Shown here: in pieces, positions 22,031 to 33,465 of the stretch
Numbering within the stretch: position 1 is the first letter of the stretch
How the letters are laid out: every line of letters begins with the position of its first letter
Source of the DNA: Siphonodentalium dalli
Lineage: Eukaryota > Mollusca > Scaphopoda > Gadilida > Siphonodentaliidae
Length of the DNA: 64,000 bases
Assembly: GCA_032622095.1 (NCBI GenBank)
Contig: CP136061.1
Location: forward strand, 190,780,369 to 190,844,368
Direction: 5' to 3'
Notes under the pieces: model-generated
Told to the model about the DNA's origin: nothing
The model's input: only the letters and a program-made list of their open reading frames with translations
Databases searched by the model: none
Position numbers and translations under genes: made by a program

Positions 22031-23254
22031 ATTTTTTTTAAAGGGGTACTGTACGCCAAATGTTGTTGTTGGTTTCTATAGTCTCCGAGTCGGAGAATAA
22101 GGTAACAATTTTTTCATTATTTGAAAGTCTGTTGAGTACGAAGTAGTGTTACGGATGACAAATTTACCGGAATGCAAAAATACAAATTGTCGTTGTCGAG
22201 TAATATTTGTACAGTTTTCAACCAAATGAATCAAATAAAAGTTATATTATAGGCATACTAGTCCCATATAATCATGTATGTTATTGTATTGTCGCTAGTC
22301 AGTGAGTGGCTTGAGTGTTCTCCCCGTATCATCATAATATTTTTAAGCGATCGTGTGTGCGATCGGTTTAACAAGCCAGTATCCCTCAATTACTTTGTTT
22401 GATTACGGTAATTCGTAATTTAATTGACGCCATTTTATGGCTCCAGTCATAAATTCAATTTATATCAAATTATTAACTTTTAAATTATTAAATTTTAAGA
22501 TAGCCTATTAACCTGAGCGTTTACAGAATACATCTTCGACTCAAATTACTTATGTTTCTATATATTATCGATATTAGATCTGCTGTATACATTTTTGTGA
22601 AGATAAGATAAAATGCCACCTTTATATGGCAAAATTTGAACTCACCGTCCAAGATGGCAGCCGAAAGTTGAAAAATTGATGTTTGTTCACTAATACATGT
22701 GAAAAATCAACTTTTGGGTGCATCATAAATGTTAGTATGCAATGTATATAAGACAGAATAGTCATCAAACAAAACTTGTATGCAGTTGCATGGCACACTG
22801 GGGCAATGTTGACCCTTTTCCACATTTTGGCAGCCATTTTGAGCCAAAGTGACAATTTTGATATTAATGAGTTGGAATATGCATAAGAAATGGAATGCCA
22901 CACTTACATTGCACAGTTCTTCCCATTTCTTGTTGAAATATGAATATAAATCCCAATGGTGATTGTTGGTGACATTTTATACCGCGTTATGTAAAATCAA
23001 ATTTTTAAGGGATCGGAAGGGGCTGGGAGCATATTCGATTGCTCCAATGGCCAGTTAACATGACCAATACAAAATAAAGTCATAATTCTCAACCAGTTCC
23101 AAAAAGCAGAAAACTGATCTTAAAGATGTTAGTGAAAAAACATCGTTTTTTACTTTTAGCGTCCATTATGGTGGACAGTTTGGATTATTGTAGGGAAATT
23201 GGATGTGGATACATCCATGGTATCGATTCAACATTCTAGTGTCTATATATTCTT
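22031..23254. other. Non-coding stretch
   Basis: No gene was recognised. The phrase CCAAGATGGCAGCC near 22650 recalls repeat family A but in isolation. Confidence 0.4.
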
Positions 23255-23430
23255 TAAAGATGCATTATCCGAATTAAAGCTCATAAATTACTATTTCTTT
23301 TGCTTCGGGTGTAAAAATAGTTTATTCGAGTCGAGGAACCCACCCATCAAAGCTCAGAGTGATCAGATATCGATTTTTGAAGTTTGTTATTATTTGTGCA
23401 ATTACATGTGGCCCAGAAATCACAGGCACC
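23255..23430 (+). repeat. Dispersed repeat family C, copy 1
   Basis: Shares GCTCATAAATTACTATTTCTT, GCTTCGGGTGTAAAAA, TTCGAGTCGAGGAACCCACC and CATCAAAGCTCAGA with 37035-37170 (same strand) and 32030-32210 (opposite strand). It is a non-coding block of about 150 bp. Confidence 0.8.
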
Positions 23431-23589
23431 TGAGGAAAATTACTAAAATACCAATATAGACTATACCAGTGTAAAGGTTACAATCATCGATTTTGGCTAA
23501 AACCACACCCAACTAATAAAACCTACAAATTATAGAAATCGATCATTACAACCAAAATATCCCCCAGTGCGTCTTATTGGCAGTAAAAT

Positions 23590-23673
23590 TCCCTTTCATT
23601 TGACATATAACTCGGCGAAATCGAACGAAGCGAAGTCGAGATATAATATCGGAAAGTACAGAATTCTACCGAA
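23590..23673 (+). repeat. Partial unit of a 245-bp tandem repeat (left of the fold-back element)
   Basis: Ends GAATTCTACCGAACAAATCGGT, matching GAATTCTACCGAAAAAATCGG at 24826-24850. The unit continues after the fold-back insertion at 24606. Confidence 0.7.
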
Positions 23674-24605
23674 CAAATCGGTGGGAACATGTCTCTATTC
23701 CGAAGGTTCGCTATTCCGAAGGTTCACTAATCCGAAGGTTCACTAATCCGAAGGTTCACTATTCCGAAGGTTCACTATTCCGAAGGTTCGCTATTCCGAA
23801 GGTTTTTGTTATTTTAAAAGTTAATTCTATATTCTAAAGTATTGAGAGTGTTCTTTAGTACGAAGACTCTTTTTATGAAGGAAATAACTTAAAACATTAA
23901 AAAAATAAATGTGATTTTTGTTTTCGTGGGTTTCCTTGAGATTTAACCCTTTGGCGAGTAGAACGTACGACATATATGTCGTCTATCGGCGGAGGACTAA
24001 AACGACATATATGTCGTTTTAGGAAGTGTTATTTTACGTAGACATAACTTCAATAAATCATCTGATTTATAAATGATTTACATAGGAGTTATTTTGATTA
24101 ATATAATGTCCCAAATGCTAAAGGCGGACTATAATAATGGGGCTCTTACGGCCAATCAATACTGGAGCGCTATAACTTACCGTATAGCAGAATACCGCTG
24201 AATGGACCTAACTGCAATTCTGACTTTGTATTGATTTTAATGGTGATGTTTCTTTCAAGTAGAGATTGCCAGTTCGGGTAGAATGCATCTCTAACTCGTA
24301 GTTTATTTCAGTCATTGTGTTTTCAACTTTCTATAATATTAAAATGATAAACTGATACTGTCTTCTTGCTATTATTAACCGACATCTGGGACAAATTAGA
24401 TATTAGATTGGGGTGTATAAATGTACGGGGCGCAAATTTTGATTCATTTTTGGCTAAAAACTCCCATAATAGAAAACCTTCGGAATAGCGAACCTTCGGA
24501 ATAGTGAACCTTCGGATTAGTGAACCTTCGGATTAGTGAACCTTCGGATTAGTGAACCTTCGGAATAGCGAACCTTCGGAATAGAGAACCCTACCCCAAA
24601 TCGGT
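23674..24605. mobile_element. Fold-back transposon with tandem-repeat arms and 9-bp target duplication
   Basis: The 914-bp element (23683-24596) has arms made of about seven tandem copies of an approximately 17-bp motif, TATTCCGAAGGTTCAC/GC (23696-23812) on the left and its inverse (24475-24590) on the right. The outer ends read GGGAACATGTCTCTATTCC and, inverted, GGTAGGGTTCTCTATTCC. It is flanked by CAAATCGGT on both sides (23674-23682 and 24597-24605). The empty site is visible in a neighbouring tandem unit (ACCGAAAAAATCGGCTCG near 24840), confirming the insertion. The interior also has an ACGACATATATGTCG palindrome near 23965 and 24003. It has no coding capacity. Copies or parts of the family lie at 26340-26860 and 27060-27345. 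Confidence 0.85.
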
Positions 24606-25022
24606 TCGTCATCTGCCTGTCCGCGAATTAAAGCCCCTTGACCCCGTTATACATTCAATATTTTCGAGCTATACATTGTCGCGAGCGTGTACTTAAACGC
24701 GATGTCATAACGCACAAATGCTCATATATTCCACAAGTCATTCCGAAGCCACCAATACCTCTTGTATTTCACCCGGTGTGTTTGTGCTCGATATTTTCCA
24801 CTTTATTCATCAAACGAAAGAACCGAATTCTACCGAAAAAATCGGCTCGTCATCCTGCCTGTCCGCCGAAAGCCCTTTTACCTCGTTATAAAATCAATAT
24901 TTTCGAGCAACAAATTGTCGCGAGTACGCGATGTTATAACCTACAAATGCTCACATATATTCTACAAGTCATTCCGAAGCCACCAATACCTCTTTTATTT
25001 CACCCGGTGTTTCTTGGCTCAG
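24606..25022 (+). repeat. 245-bp tandem repeat (host of the fold-back element)
   Basis: One unit begins near 24606 and the next near 24851. They share TCGTCATC.TGCCTGTCCGC, CAATATTTTCGAGC, CACAAGTCATTCCGAAGCC and TATTTCACCCGGTGT. The long plus-strand ORF here (24638-25084) exists only because the duplicated units lack stops in one frame. Confidence 0.75.
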
Positions 25023-25136
25023 TAAAAAGGTCTGGGACAGACCGAGACACACTTATTTTTGAAGCGGTTCTTATTTGGGAATAATGGGACAAACTCATTT
25101 GACTGCATGGTACAGGATGTAATTGGGTTAACCGGG

Positions 25137-25406
25137 TTAAAACACCATTGTTGAACCGCACCCATGTGAACATCCGGATTTCAGGCCGGTGAACACCCGG
25201 ATTTGTTTCAGGGGGTCTCGATAGTCCGTGTCTTGGTGTTTAGATAGAGCACCGCGGGTATACTGTCCAATATCACTATATAGGCTGGATTTACCGGGGT
25301 GAATTTTTATCGGTATGGTATAGTTAATTGTCACCAACCCGCACTGCAGTAACAAGAAAACCATAGTCAGAAATGGTAACGCCACCAAGATCGTATTATT
25401 AGCCAT
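25137..25406 (-). CDS. Possible small exon encoding an N-terminal hydrophobic segment
   Basis: An ATG-initiated 89-codon frame opens MANNTILVALPFLTMVFLLL, which resembles a signal peptide or type II membrane anchor, and is followed by a polar region with three cysteines near the end. No family was recognised, no paralogue exists in the window and the splice context is not convincing. It may be a chance ORF. Confidence 0.2.
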   Translation of the reverse strand: MANNTILVALPFLTMVFLLLQCGLVTINYTIPIKIHPGKSSLYSDIGQYTRGALSKHQDTDYRDPLKQIRVFTGLKSGCSHGCGSTMVF

Positions 25407-25599
25407 AAATATAAATAATAATACAATTATTCTATAAACTAGCTTTCAAATTTTATGCGGGAAATTTGCGTACTTCCATATTTCAAGTTTTCCCGTTTCT
25501 CGTGGCATACATTACTTTCATCAAACTGTCTTCTTTATTACACAAGCTGATAGGCCCGACTTCACCCGGGCTGTTTCCCATCTGCTTTCCGGTGAAAGG

Positions 25600-26110
25600 T
25601 GCGATTTGACCTTCAATTGACTATTTCGAAAGTCAAGGTCAGGTCAGGGTCATGATTTGTCCAGTCCAAAACACCCCCACCCGTAGAAAACTACCCATAG
25701 GTATCAAATTTCGTCGAAATCCGTCCGTTTTACCCAACTTGACCTTTAATTAACAATTTTGAAGGTCAAGGTAAGGTCAGAGTCATGATTTGACCCGTCC
25801 AAAACACCCCCCCCCCGACAAAAGTACCCATAGGTATCAAATTTCGTCGAAATCTATCCGTTTTATCCGAGATGACCTTTGATTGGCCATATTGAAGGTC
25901 AAGGTCAGGCCGAGGTCACGATTTGACCCGTTCAAAACTCTCCTCGGACCAAAGTATCCCTAGGTATCAAATTTCGCCGAAATTTGTCCGTTTTACCCAA
26001 ATTGACCTTGCATTGACAGTTTTAATGGTCAAGGTCAGGTCGGGGTCACGATTTGACCCGTTCAAAACACTTCCCGGACACAAATACCCATAAGTATCAA
26101 ATTACGTTGA
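25600..26110 (+). repeat. Tandem repeat, about 131-bp period, four units, rich in AGGTCA half-sites
   Basis: Units start TGACCTT at 25608, 25740, 25873 and 26003. Each contains GAAGGTCAAGGTCAGGTC or a close variant, then CATGATTTGACCCGTCC, AAAACACCCCC, ACCCATAGGTATCAAATTTCG and TCCGTTTTACCC. The AAGGTCAAGGTCAGGTCA core is a run of direct AGGTCA half-sites of the type bound by nuclear receptors. Any regulatory role is speculation. Confidence 0.85.
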
Positions 26111-26339
26111 ATTCTATGGAAAGCCGAGGAGGACATGTTGGTTGCTAATTGCTAGATATACGACGCGGTATTTTGAAGGTGTTTCAAACTAGGAGATAGA
26201 AGTATTCTGCCTTTCAAATGGTGATGAATTATAGTAGTTTATTCAAATTTTATGGCATAAATTGTTATTAAAACCGTATATACTATAAAAAATTAATGAC
26301 TCGAAAATTAAGTGGGCCTTTAAACAAAGTCACAATTGC

Positions 26340-26860
26340 ATTTAGGCTCATCTCATACTCGTCCATTCAGCGATATTCTACTGCGCAGTTTGTTATAGCC
26401 TCCAGTATTTATTGAGCGTTATACCCCCAACTGTTATAATTCGCCTTTAGCAGGCGTACTCTTGCCTCAGATTATTGAGATATTAGGTCACACATAATCA
26501 CATTAAATCGCATCGTAACATAGCAATTGTGTGGGCTCCTTGGCGTGAATATGTAATGAGAAATAAGGTCATACGTAATGACATTAAACTCAAGAAAACC
26601 CTCGAAAACAAAACAAAATCACATTTAATGTTTTACGTTATTTCCTTCATAAAAAGAATCTTCGTGATAATGAACCCTCTCGTTACTTTAGAATATAGAA
26701 TTAACCTTAAAATAAAAAAAATCTTTGGAACACAAAACCTTCGGAATAACGAACCTTCGGATTGGTGAACCTTCGGAATAGCGAACATTCAGAGAAATTT
26801 CGGAATAGTGGACCTTCGGGATAGTGAACCTTCGGAATAGAGACATGCCCCCCAATATTC
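26340..26860 (-). mobile_element. Partial fold-back element, inverted copy
   Basis: In inverse orientation this block matches the interior and one arm of the 23.7-kb element: TCCATTCAGCG.TATTCT, TCCAGTATT.ATTG, CGCCTTTAGCA, TCACATTTAATGTTT, TTATTTCCTTCATAAAAAGA, then the CCTTCGGAATAG arm and terminal GAATAGAGACATGCCCCC. The other arm is missing, so the copy is truncated. Confidence 0.75.
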
Positions 26861-27059
26861 ATATTATATGCCCAGAGTTCAAAGGTATGGACCCATAAAA
26901 TTCTAAACTTGGCCCTTAAAATATTGAACTCCAAATTGGAGCACACACAGAACACCACTTAAGTCAACTGAACCTATGTCATGTCCCAATGCGGGAGGGT
27001 CCATATATACCACAACATTCATAGTATATGCCAAGAATTCAAAGGTATGGGCCCACGTA
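26861..27059 (+). repeat. Short tandem duplication between two fold-back fragments
   Basis: TATTCATATTATATGCCCAG..TTCAAAGGTATGGACCC recurs about 150 bp later as CATTCATAGTATATGCCAAG..TTCAAAGGTATGGGCCC. The second copy leads into the third fold-back fragment, suggesting that a compound block was duplicated. Confidence 0.6.
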
Positions 27060-27345
27060 ATGACATAAAATCTCAAGAAAACCAGCGAAAACAAAAAAAA
27101 ATCACATTTAATGTTCTAAGTTAAGTTATTTCCTCCTGTATCTGTATCGGTGTGCGCGCATGATCAGTTCGGATGTGAGCGCACACTCCATATAAAGAAT
27201 CTTTGTGAAAATGAACCCTCTCAAATTAGTCTCAATACTTTAAAATATAGAATTAACCTAAAAATAACAAACACCTTCGGAATAGAGAACCTTCGGAATA
27301 GCGGACCTTCGGGATAGCAAACCTTCATAATAGAAGCATGTCCCC
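27060..27345 (-). mobile_element. Third fold-back fragment
   Basis: Repeats the ATCACATTTAATGTTC, TTATTTCCTCC, AAAGAATCTTTGTG, ATGAACCCTCTC, TATAGAATTAACCT and CCTTCGGAATAG arm series of the 26.3-26.9-kb copy, and ends near GAAGCATGTCCCCAC. It has a short internal insertion near 27140-27195. Confidence 0.7.
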
Positions 27346-27359
27346 ACAATTACACCGGT

Positions 27360-27965
27360 GACGTAAACACATGTGCCAATCTTAGTTGTACTCTCGTAAT
27401 TATCGGTACGATGAAACGGTGACGGAATCTGACGAGGTTTGCCGAATGTACAATCACCCAGTGAATTATCGATCGACCATGCGATATCAAAAAACCAAAA
27501 GCTAGAAACACCACACTACGGTGGCGTAATAAGTGTGGGAATGCAGTGGGTGATGAATACCACTTTATTTTGATCTGCGATTCTCTTACTGAAGTACGCA
27601 AAAAGTACATTGATGCATATTTTTATACGAAACCAAATGAATTTAAGTTGTACGAATTATTTAACTCTGGACATGAAAAGATAAATGATGGTCTTGCACT
27701 TTTTATCAAACACGCGCTACTGAAACGCTGTAACCACCTCGAGAGCTTACACTCGTATGTGTGCATCCGGGGGGGGGGGGGTATGTGATGACTGATACAA
27801 CATTCATGATTATAATTGGAATCACATTTAAATAACAAAACAAAAAGATCATACATTTTTGCTTCCATGCTCATTCATTGATATCATCACATATGTTATT
27901 ACTTGTAATGATCTCTTATGTCAATTATGATAAGGAGAGATATTAATAATAAACTTGAAACTTGT
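27360..27965 (+). mobile_element. LINE C-terminal fragment (CR1/Jockey-like tail)
   Basis: One plus-strand frame shows NLTRFAECTITQ, then LRWRNKCGNAVGDEYHFILI and CDSLTEVRKKYIDAYFY. This is the cysteine/histidine-containing C-terminal segment following the reverse transcriptase of CR1/Jockey-type LINEs. A 3' UTR-like AT-rich tail ends AATAATAAACTTGAAACTTG. Stops and a frame change in the upstream part show that it is a 5'-truncated, dead copy. It directly follows the third fold-back fragment. Confidence 0.7.
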
Positions 27966-28356
27966 AATGCAGCAAACATATTATGACATCGCTTCAGTGG
28001 TTCGTACGTGTGACATCAGTGATTGGATATACTTTCGCGATTAGTGCGAAACGCTCTTCATATTTATATCTTTTTGTAAAGTATAATGAGTCCGTCTGTT
28101 TTAAAGTAGAAATGGTCTGTTTTCTCTTCGCTGATTTTTTTCCCATTTTCCTTCTATTTCCAGCCGGTTTGCTAAGTCCCAGAACTCGTGTCCGTATTCA
28201 CTTGATGGGTCCGTTCTTTCATTCCTGAAGGCCAAACAGATGACTCCTCCTACAAGAGAAACGACTATTTAAACATTTAACCGACGTGTTCTTGCACTTA
28301 CCGGGTGTTGTCTTATATATGAACGTTTTGGTATCATGCGGTGTGAGATATTCATT
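27966..28356. other. Non-coding stretch
   Basis: Nothing recognised. Confidence 0.35.
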
Positions 28357-28465
28357 TAAGGAATGACTGGAAGACCCATTAGGAACATTGAATTTTGACC
28401 GGCTGAGTAATTATACAAAGTGTGTGAATCTTAATAACCCCGATGGATCTTCCAGTCATTCATTA
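28357..28465. repeat. Hairpin-forming inverted repeat
   Basis: AAGGAATGACTGGAAGACCC (from 28358) is matched by GGATCTTCCAGTCATTCATT (from 28445) on the other strand, separated by about 67 bp. It may be a tiny MITE. Confidence 0.65.
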
Positions 28466-28979
28466 TAATCATACACCAGTACATTCACTGGCATCACTGA
28501 AAATAAAACTGGACGCTTCCTGAAATATCTGTAAGCAGGCCTTAAAATCCATAACATTTTACGAGACCAAAAGATAGCATTTATACAGCGAGTCATCTGC
28601 TTTTATGAGAATTAAACTAAGAATCATGATTTAAATTCGCGTCAGATTTTAAGCCGTTGTATGATTTTGCTCAAAATAAAATTAGGATTTCAATGGCCTC
28701 GTAAACAAATCGGCGTCAAAACAGCTGATTGGAAAACCCGACAACTGGGGTTGAAAGTGCGTCCAATTTAACAACACGCGGCGAGTGCTTGTTTGGCTTG
28801 AACGGCCGTACGTGGTTCATTGCTTTTTATGAAGTGGAAACTCCAGTTATTAAGTCATAAACGTCGGAAACGTTCGTGTAAACCGTATGGTGATTTGTAC
28901 CATTTTTACGAGCACTAATTGTGTGAATATAGAGGGTTTTTGATTATATCTGAATGTTCATAGGTATGATATTATATAT
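28466..28979. other. Non-coding stretch
   Basis: Nothing recognised. Confidence 0.35.
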
Positions 28980-29870
28980 TGGTATGATTATGGCGGGCCC
29001 TGCTGAATTACTATGATCTTGGTGGGTCCTGCTGATTTGCTATTATGTTGGTGGGTCCTGCTGATTTGCTATGATGTTGGTGGGTTCTGCTGATTTGCTA
29101 TGATGCTGGTAGGTCCTGCTGAATTAATATGATATTGGTTGGCGATGCTGTATTGCTATGATGTTAGTAGGTCCTGCTGAATTGTTATGATGCCGGTGGG
29201 TCCTGCTGAATTGATATGAAGTTGATGGGTCCAATGATTATATTGGTGGGTGGAGCTGCATTACAATGATGCTGGTGGGTCCTGCAGTATTGATATGATG
29301 ATGTTGGTGATGCTGCTTTCTTATGAAGCTGGTGGGTCATGCTGAATTGCTATGCTGTTGGTGGGTCCCGCTGAATTCATTTGTTGCTGGTGGATCCTGC
29401 TGAATTCATATGCTACTGGTGGATCATGCTGAACTGCTATGTTGTTGGTGGATCAATGCTGAACTGCTATGTTGTTGGTGGGTCCTGCTGAATAGCTATG
29501 ATGTTGGTGGGTCCTGCTAAATTCATATACTGCTGGTGGGTCCCTGTGAATCGCTTTGCTGTCGGTGGGTCCTGGTGAATTCGTATGATGCTGGAGGGTC
29601 CTGCTGAAAGGCTATGATGCTAATAGGTCCTGATGCTGATAGGTCCTGTTGGTTCCTATGATGTTGGTGGGTCCTGCTGAATTCCAATTATGTTGGTGGG
29701 TCATGTTGAATTCCTAAGATGCTGGTGGGTCCAGTTTATTCCCTATGGTGTTTGTGGGTCCAGTTGTATTCGTGTGATGCTGATGGATCCTGCTGCATTG
29801 TTGTGAAGCTGGTGAATCATGCTGCATTGTTATGCTGATGGAGGGTTTTGTAGCATTGCTATTTTGATAG
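28980..29870 (+). repeat. Minisatellite, about 29-30-bp period, block 1
   Basis: About 30 degenerate units around TTGGTGGGTCCTGCTGAATT with an intervening (C/G)TATGATG. The same array resumes at 30395 after roughly 520 bp of unrelated DNA. Confidence 0.85.
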
Positions 29871-30394
29871 AGCTGATTTCGGGTTGAATCAAGATTGAGT
29901 CTTTCTGGGGAATTAGCATTTATTTACACAATACAAATATACGGACATTCTGGTATAGTTGGAATCCACCAAACAATTGGACCTCCAGTTGTAATAGGTG
30001 AAACGTGACTGAATATTGGAATTCCAAACACAGTATATTACAAATTCTTATATACAAAGCATGAACAGGTGTGAATTAATGACGCATGATTAGATTAACA
30101 GATGTGTATTATAAATTATCCGATCACCACAATGGCATTAACAGTTCGACAAATAAGTTATTATTAAAAGTAAAGCTAAGAATACGTGCGATGAATGGTA
30201 ATTAACGAGCACATGCTTGGGCAGGAATTAACAAGTTGCATAAGAATAGCCAGCTGATTAATACAAAGAGATGTTGTAATTTCGAGAAAGCCTAATCTAA
30301 CAAAGAAACGAACCTAACGCGAATACTATAGAAACGAATATCGGCAAAATCAATGTAGATAAACAAGGTAATAATTATCAAAAAATTAGCACTG
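29871..30394. other. Unrelated DNA splitting the 29-bp minisatellite
   Basis: About 520 bp with no trace of the minisatellite motif, between two blocks of the same array. This suggests an insertion. No terminal repeats or target duplication were seen by eye. Confidence 0.55.
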
Positions 30395-30860
30395 ACACTA
30401 TGATGCTAGCGGTCCTGCTGCATTCCTATGGCGTTGGTGGGTGATGCAGCATTGCTTTGATGCTAGCTGAATTATTATGGCATTGTTAGGTGATGGGTTT
30501 TGCTATGATGATAGCGGGTCATGCTGCATCATATAGTGTTGGTGGGTGAAGCATCATTGCTATGATTCTAGCGGTGTTGGCAGGTGATGCTGGATTGCTA
30601 TTATATTGGTGTGGGTGATGCTAATTTGCTATGGGTCCTACTGAATTGATATGATGTTGGTGGATTCTGCTGAAACTCTATGGTATTTGTTGGTTCTGCA
30701 GAATTGCTATGATGTTGGTGGGTGATGCTAAATTTCTATGATTTTGATGGGTCCTACTGAATTGATATGATGTTGGTGGATTCTGCTGAAACTCTATGGT
30801 ATTTGTTGGTTCTGCTGAATTGCTATGATGTTGGTGGGTGATGCTAAACTGGTGCTGTTA
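30395..30860 (+). repeat. Minisatellite, about 29-30-bp period, block 2
   Basis: Continuation of the 28.98-kb array with the variant phrase TTGGTGGGTGATGCTAAATT. It contains a higher-order duplication of about 100 bp (GATATGATGTTGGTGGATTC... occurs twice, near 30645 and 30767). Confidence 0.8.
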
Positions 30861-32029
30861 CGAAAACAGTACATTTATGTTTTCCCTTTCGTTGCTTTTT
30901 GTTAATCTGGACGAATCGAGGAAAAGCCATTTCCTATATAAAACATTCAAGAACATATGTCGTGTAAACTAGTTAATTGTGGCTGTGTTAGCTCTTGCAA
31001 ACTGATTATATTCAAAATACTTGCCCTGTCGTTTAGTGAACACCATCGCGGCAATTATTAAAATATTTAAAAATAGAAATGTTTCTGAATCTATATCTAA
31101 TATATATTTGCGAATGTCGGTCGATCTGTCTGTCGGTCTGTCTGCATTCTGTGTTTATCTAGATAAAGTGGCGCTGCTCGAGTCGGAGATTGTGGAAGGC
31201 ACCGAAATTGATAAAATTATTTTTAGCACAGATTTACACCTAATTTATACATATTCTTCTCAATGTTATACACATAATCTACTCGTGTGGCTTAAAGACA
31301 CCACATTGATGGCGTTTGGGCAGGGGGCCGGGAGGGGGTACTAACATTTATACGAATATTTTAGTGGCCGTTTCCCACTAAAGTTAGACATAGTCATCTC
31401 CATTATATGAGAAGTATATAATGATGTGGTTTAAAGAAACCAAAGTGGCCCTATTCGAGTCAATGGCGGGGAAGGGAGGGGCACCATTGCAAAAGTTCAA
31501 GAAAAAAAATTTGTCACCTATTTTTACCAACCATATATAGTCATAACCTATACATAGAATCTAATAGTGCGAGCTTAACGGCGTCGTCGCAGCGACCAGG
31601 GATTATGGACAGAATGGCACCGGAATGCCGTGATAAAAAATTTATCGCCAATTATTACAAAAAATATATATAAATGTATAGGTATCCCCATTGGACTAAT
31701 GCTCTTTAAAAACACTTCTTCGAACATTTCCGTTATTTCGTCAAAAAAACTTCTTCAAATATCTCCGTTATTTCGTCAAAAACACTTCTTCTCATATACA
31801 AACCGCCGTTATTTAGTAAATTAACATTCTTTATAGAGTTATTGCCCTTCATATTAAATATGAAGCTAACATGCAGGATTAGCTATACATGTCGTCATTT
31901 AGTGGACAATCCCAAGCTCGCGTGCCACGCGTGGTCGGATTGTCCATTAATTAACGAACAGTCTAGGTACGGATTGTCCGTTTATAAATGACCAATCCTT
32001 GAAGAATTGCCTGAAAAAATTACACATCT
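30861..32029. other. Non-coding stretch with a degenerate repeat
   Basis: At 31150-31500 a phrase resembling GTGTGGCTTAAAGACACCAC / GATGTGGTTTAAAGAAACCA followed by CGAGTC..TGGCGGGG occurs about twice. Related phrases are at 56490-56560 (and its tandem copies) and at the window's right edge (63920-64000). This is probably another dispersed repeat. The plus-strand ORF at 31021-31344 is not convincing. Confidence 0.4.
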
Positions 32030-32210
32030 CAAGAAATAACAAATTTCAAAAATCGATATATGATCACTCTCTCAGAGAGCTTTGATGGGTGAGTTCCTCG
32101 ACTAGAATAAAATATTTGTTACACCCACCCCCCCCCCCCCCCCCCCGAAGCCAAAGAAATAGTAATTTGGCAGCGTTAATTCGGATTATGCATCTTTGAC
32201 CAGTTAACGG
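32030..32210 (-). repeat. Dispersed repeat family C, inverted copy
   Basis: Inverse of 23255-23430: GAGCTTTGATGGGTGAG, TTCCTCGACTAGAATAAA, GAAGCCAAAGAAATAGTAAT. It contains a run of about 20 cytosines at the position of the short G run in the other copies. Confidence 0.75.
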
Positions 32211-32485
32211 ACAATGATCGTGAAAACCTAAAACATATTATAGGTAGACAGATACACGAAATACTGGTATTTAGTTCTTATACACTGTGAAAAAATATAT
32301 TCCAATCCATAGCAAATTTCCAGCTCTTTTTAGTTTTCGCATAGGAGTATACGGTAATATATATATTAGTCAAGAAAAGACTATATATAAACGAACACTC
32401 TTCACTGCAAAAAAATCGATTATTCTAAATGAATGCTATGACTTCAACAACACATTGCGTAATCGATCCGAGGATTCGCTGTGAG

Positions 32486-32995
32486 CACGGAGGATTCGAT
32501 GTGATGCCAACGAGGGTTCGAGAATTTGTGGTGCATTTTTTATTATTAAAATGTGGTAACTCATATATACAAGGAGGTTCACTGCTTAATAATAAACATG
32601 TAAATGCTAACATTTAGTCGTTTGCCCAGTGGGAACTGGGAAGACCCTTATCACACATGTATAGGCCGTCGAATGGGTGTATATGGGACCGGGTATGTAT
32701 ATATACTGTCCACTATATAGCCAGACACAACTGTCAACAAAAAACTAGTGCACTTAATAAAACCCTCGATAGTTTCAACTACATTGTCAAGGTTTTGCAT
32801 TGGCTAAGAGATGTGCGTATATATAGGCGGATATACATGTGTCTCCCCACTGGGCAAACGACCACATGTTAGCAAGCATTTACATGTTTACTATCAAGCA
32901 GTAAACCTCATTATATCAGTTACCACATTTTAATAGCAAAAAAATTGCACCAAAAACGCTCGAAGGTTCGTTGGCATCACATGGAATCCGCCGCG
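32486..32995. mobile_element. Long-arm inverted-repeat element
   Basis: The arms at about 32486-32660 and 32810-32995 are diverged inverted copies. Landmarks are GATGTGATGCCAACGA, TTAAAATGTGGTAACT, AAACATGTAAATGCT and GTCGTTTGCCCAGTGGG, each found inverted on the other arm. The 150-bp spacer carries no ORF. It is probably a non-autonomous fold-back or MITE. Confidence 0.8.
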
Positions 32996-33465
32996 CTTAC
33001 ATTCAGCATAAACGGTCCCTTGTATATATACGGACATATACAATCGATGTTGACTCGGTTTCTGCTGGTGAGGAATACAAATAATTGTTTCATCACTAAC
33101 CTGATTTTATTAACCGTATCAGTTCATTAAGACTAGCTACTGGTAGGTGGCCCTCGGCGATGGCTGCTACCGCGATGACGCAATCATATGTGCCTGCAGA
33201 ATATATAAGAGAGGGATGGCTAAATATACGTCAGTTTGTTTGTCCATACAAAATTATCAAATCGGTTTAAGTTAAGTAAAAAAAAAAGCTGTAAGCTGTA
33301 ATACATGCAGAACTCATTGGACCGAACCTACATATATTCGAACCTGGCATGTATGTTTGGCGTGAAACACACCCTATATGTCTTAGTATAGTAGACGCAA
33401 GGTCTTAGTATAGTAGGCGCTTGTTAAAACTGTACAAACGAGAACTCCCTTCTTTCTGATCATAT
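32996..33465. other. Non-coding stretch before the LINE
   Basis: Nothing firmly recognised. A TATATAAGAGAGG phrase at about 33203 is TATA-like but has no associated gene. Confidence 0.35.

Noticed and set aside
24638-25084. 148-codon plus-strand ORF
   Set aside because: It spans two units of a 245-bp tandem repeat and encodes the same phrase twice (QVIPKPPIPL). No domain; it is a repeat artefact.
31021-31344. 107-codon plus-strand ORF
   Set aside because: Overlaps a degenerate dispersed repeat and has no recognisable domain or splice context.
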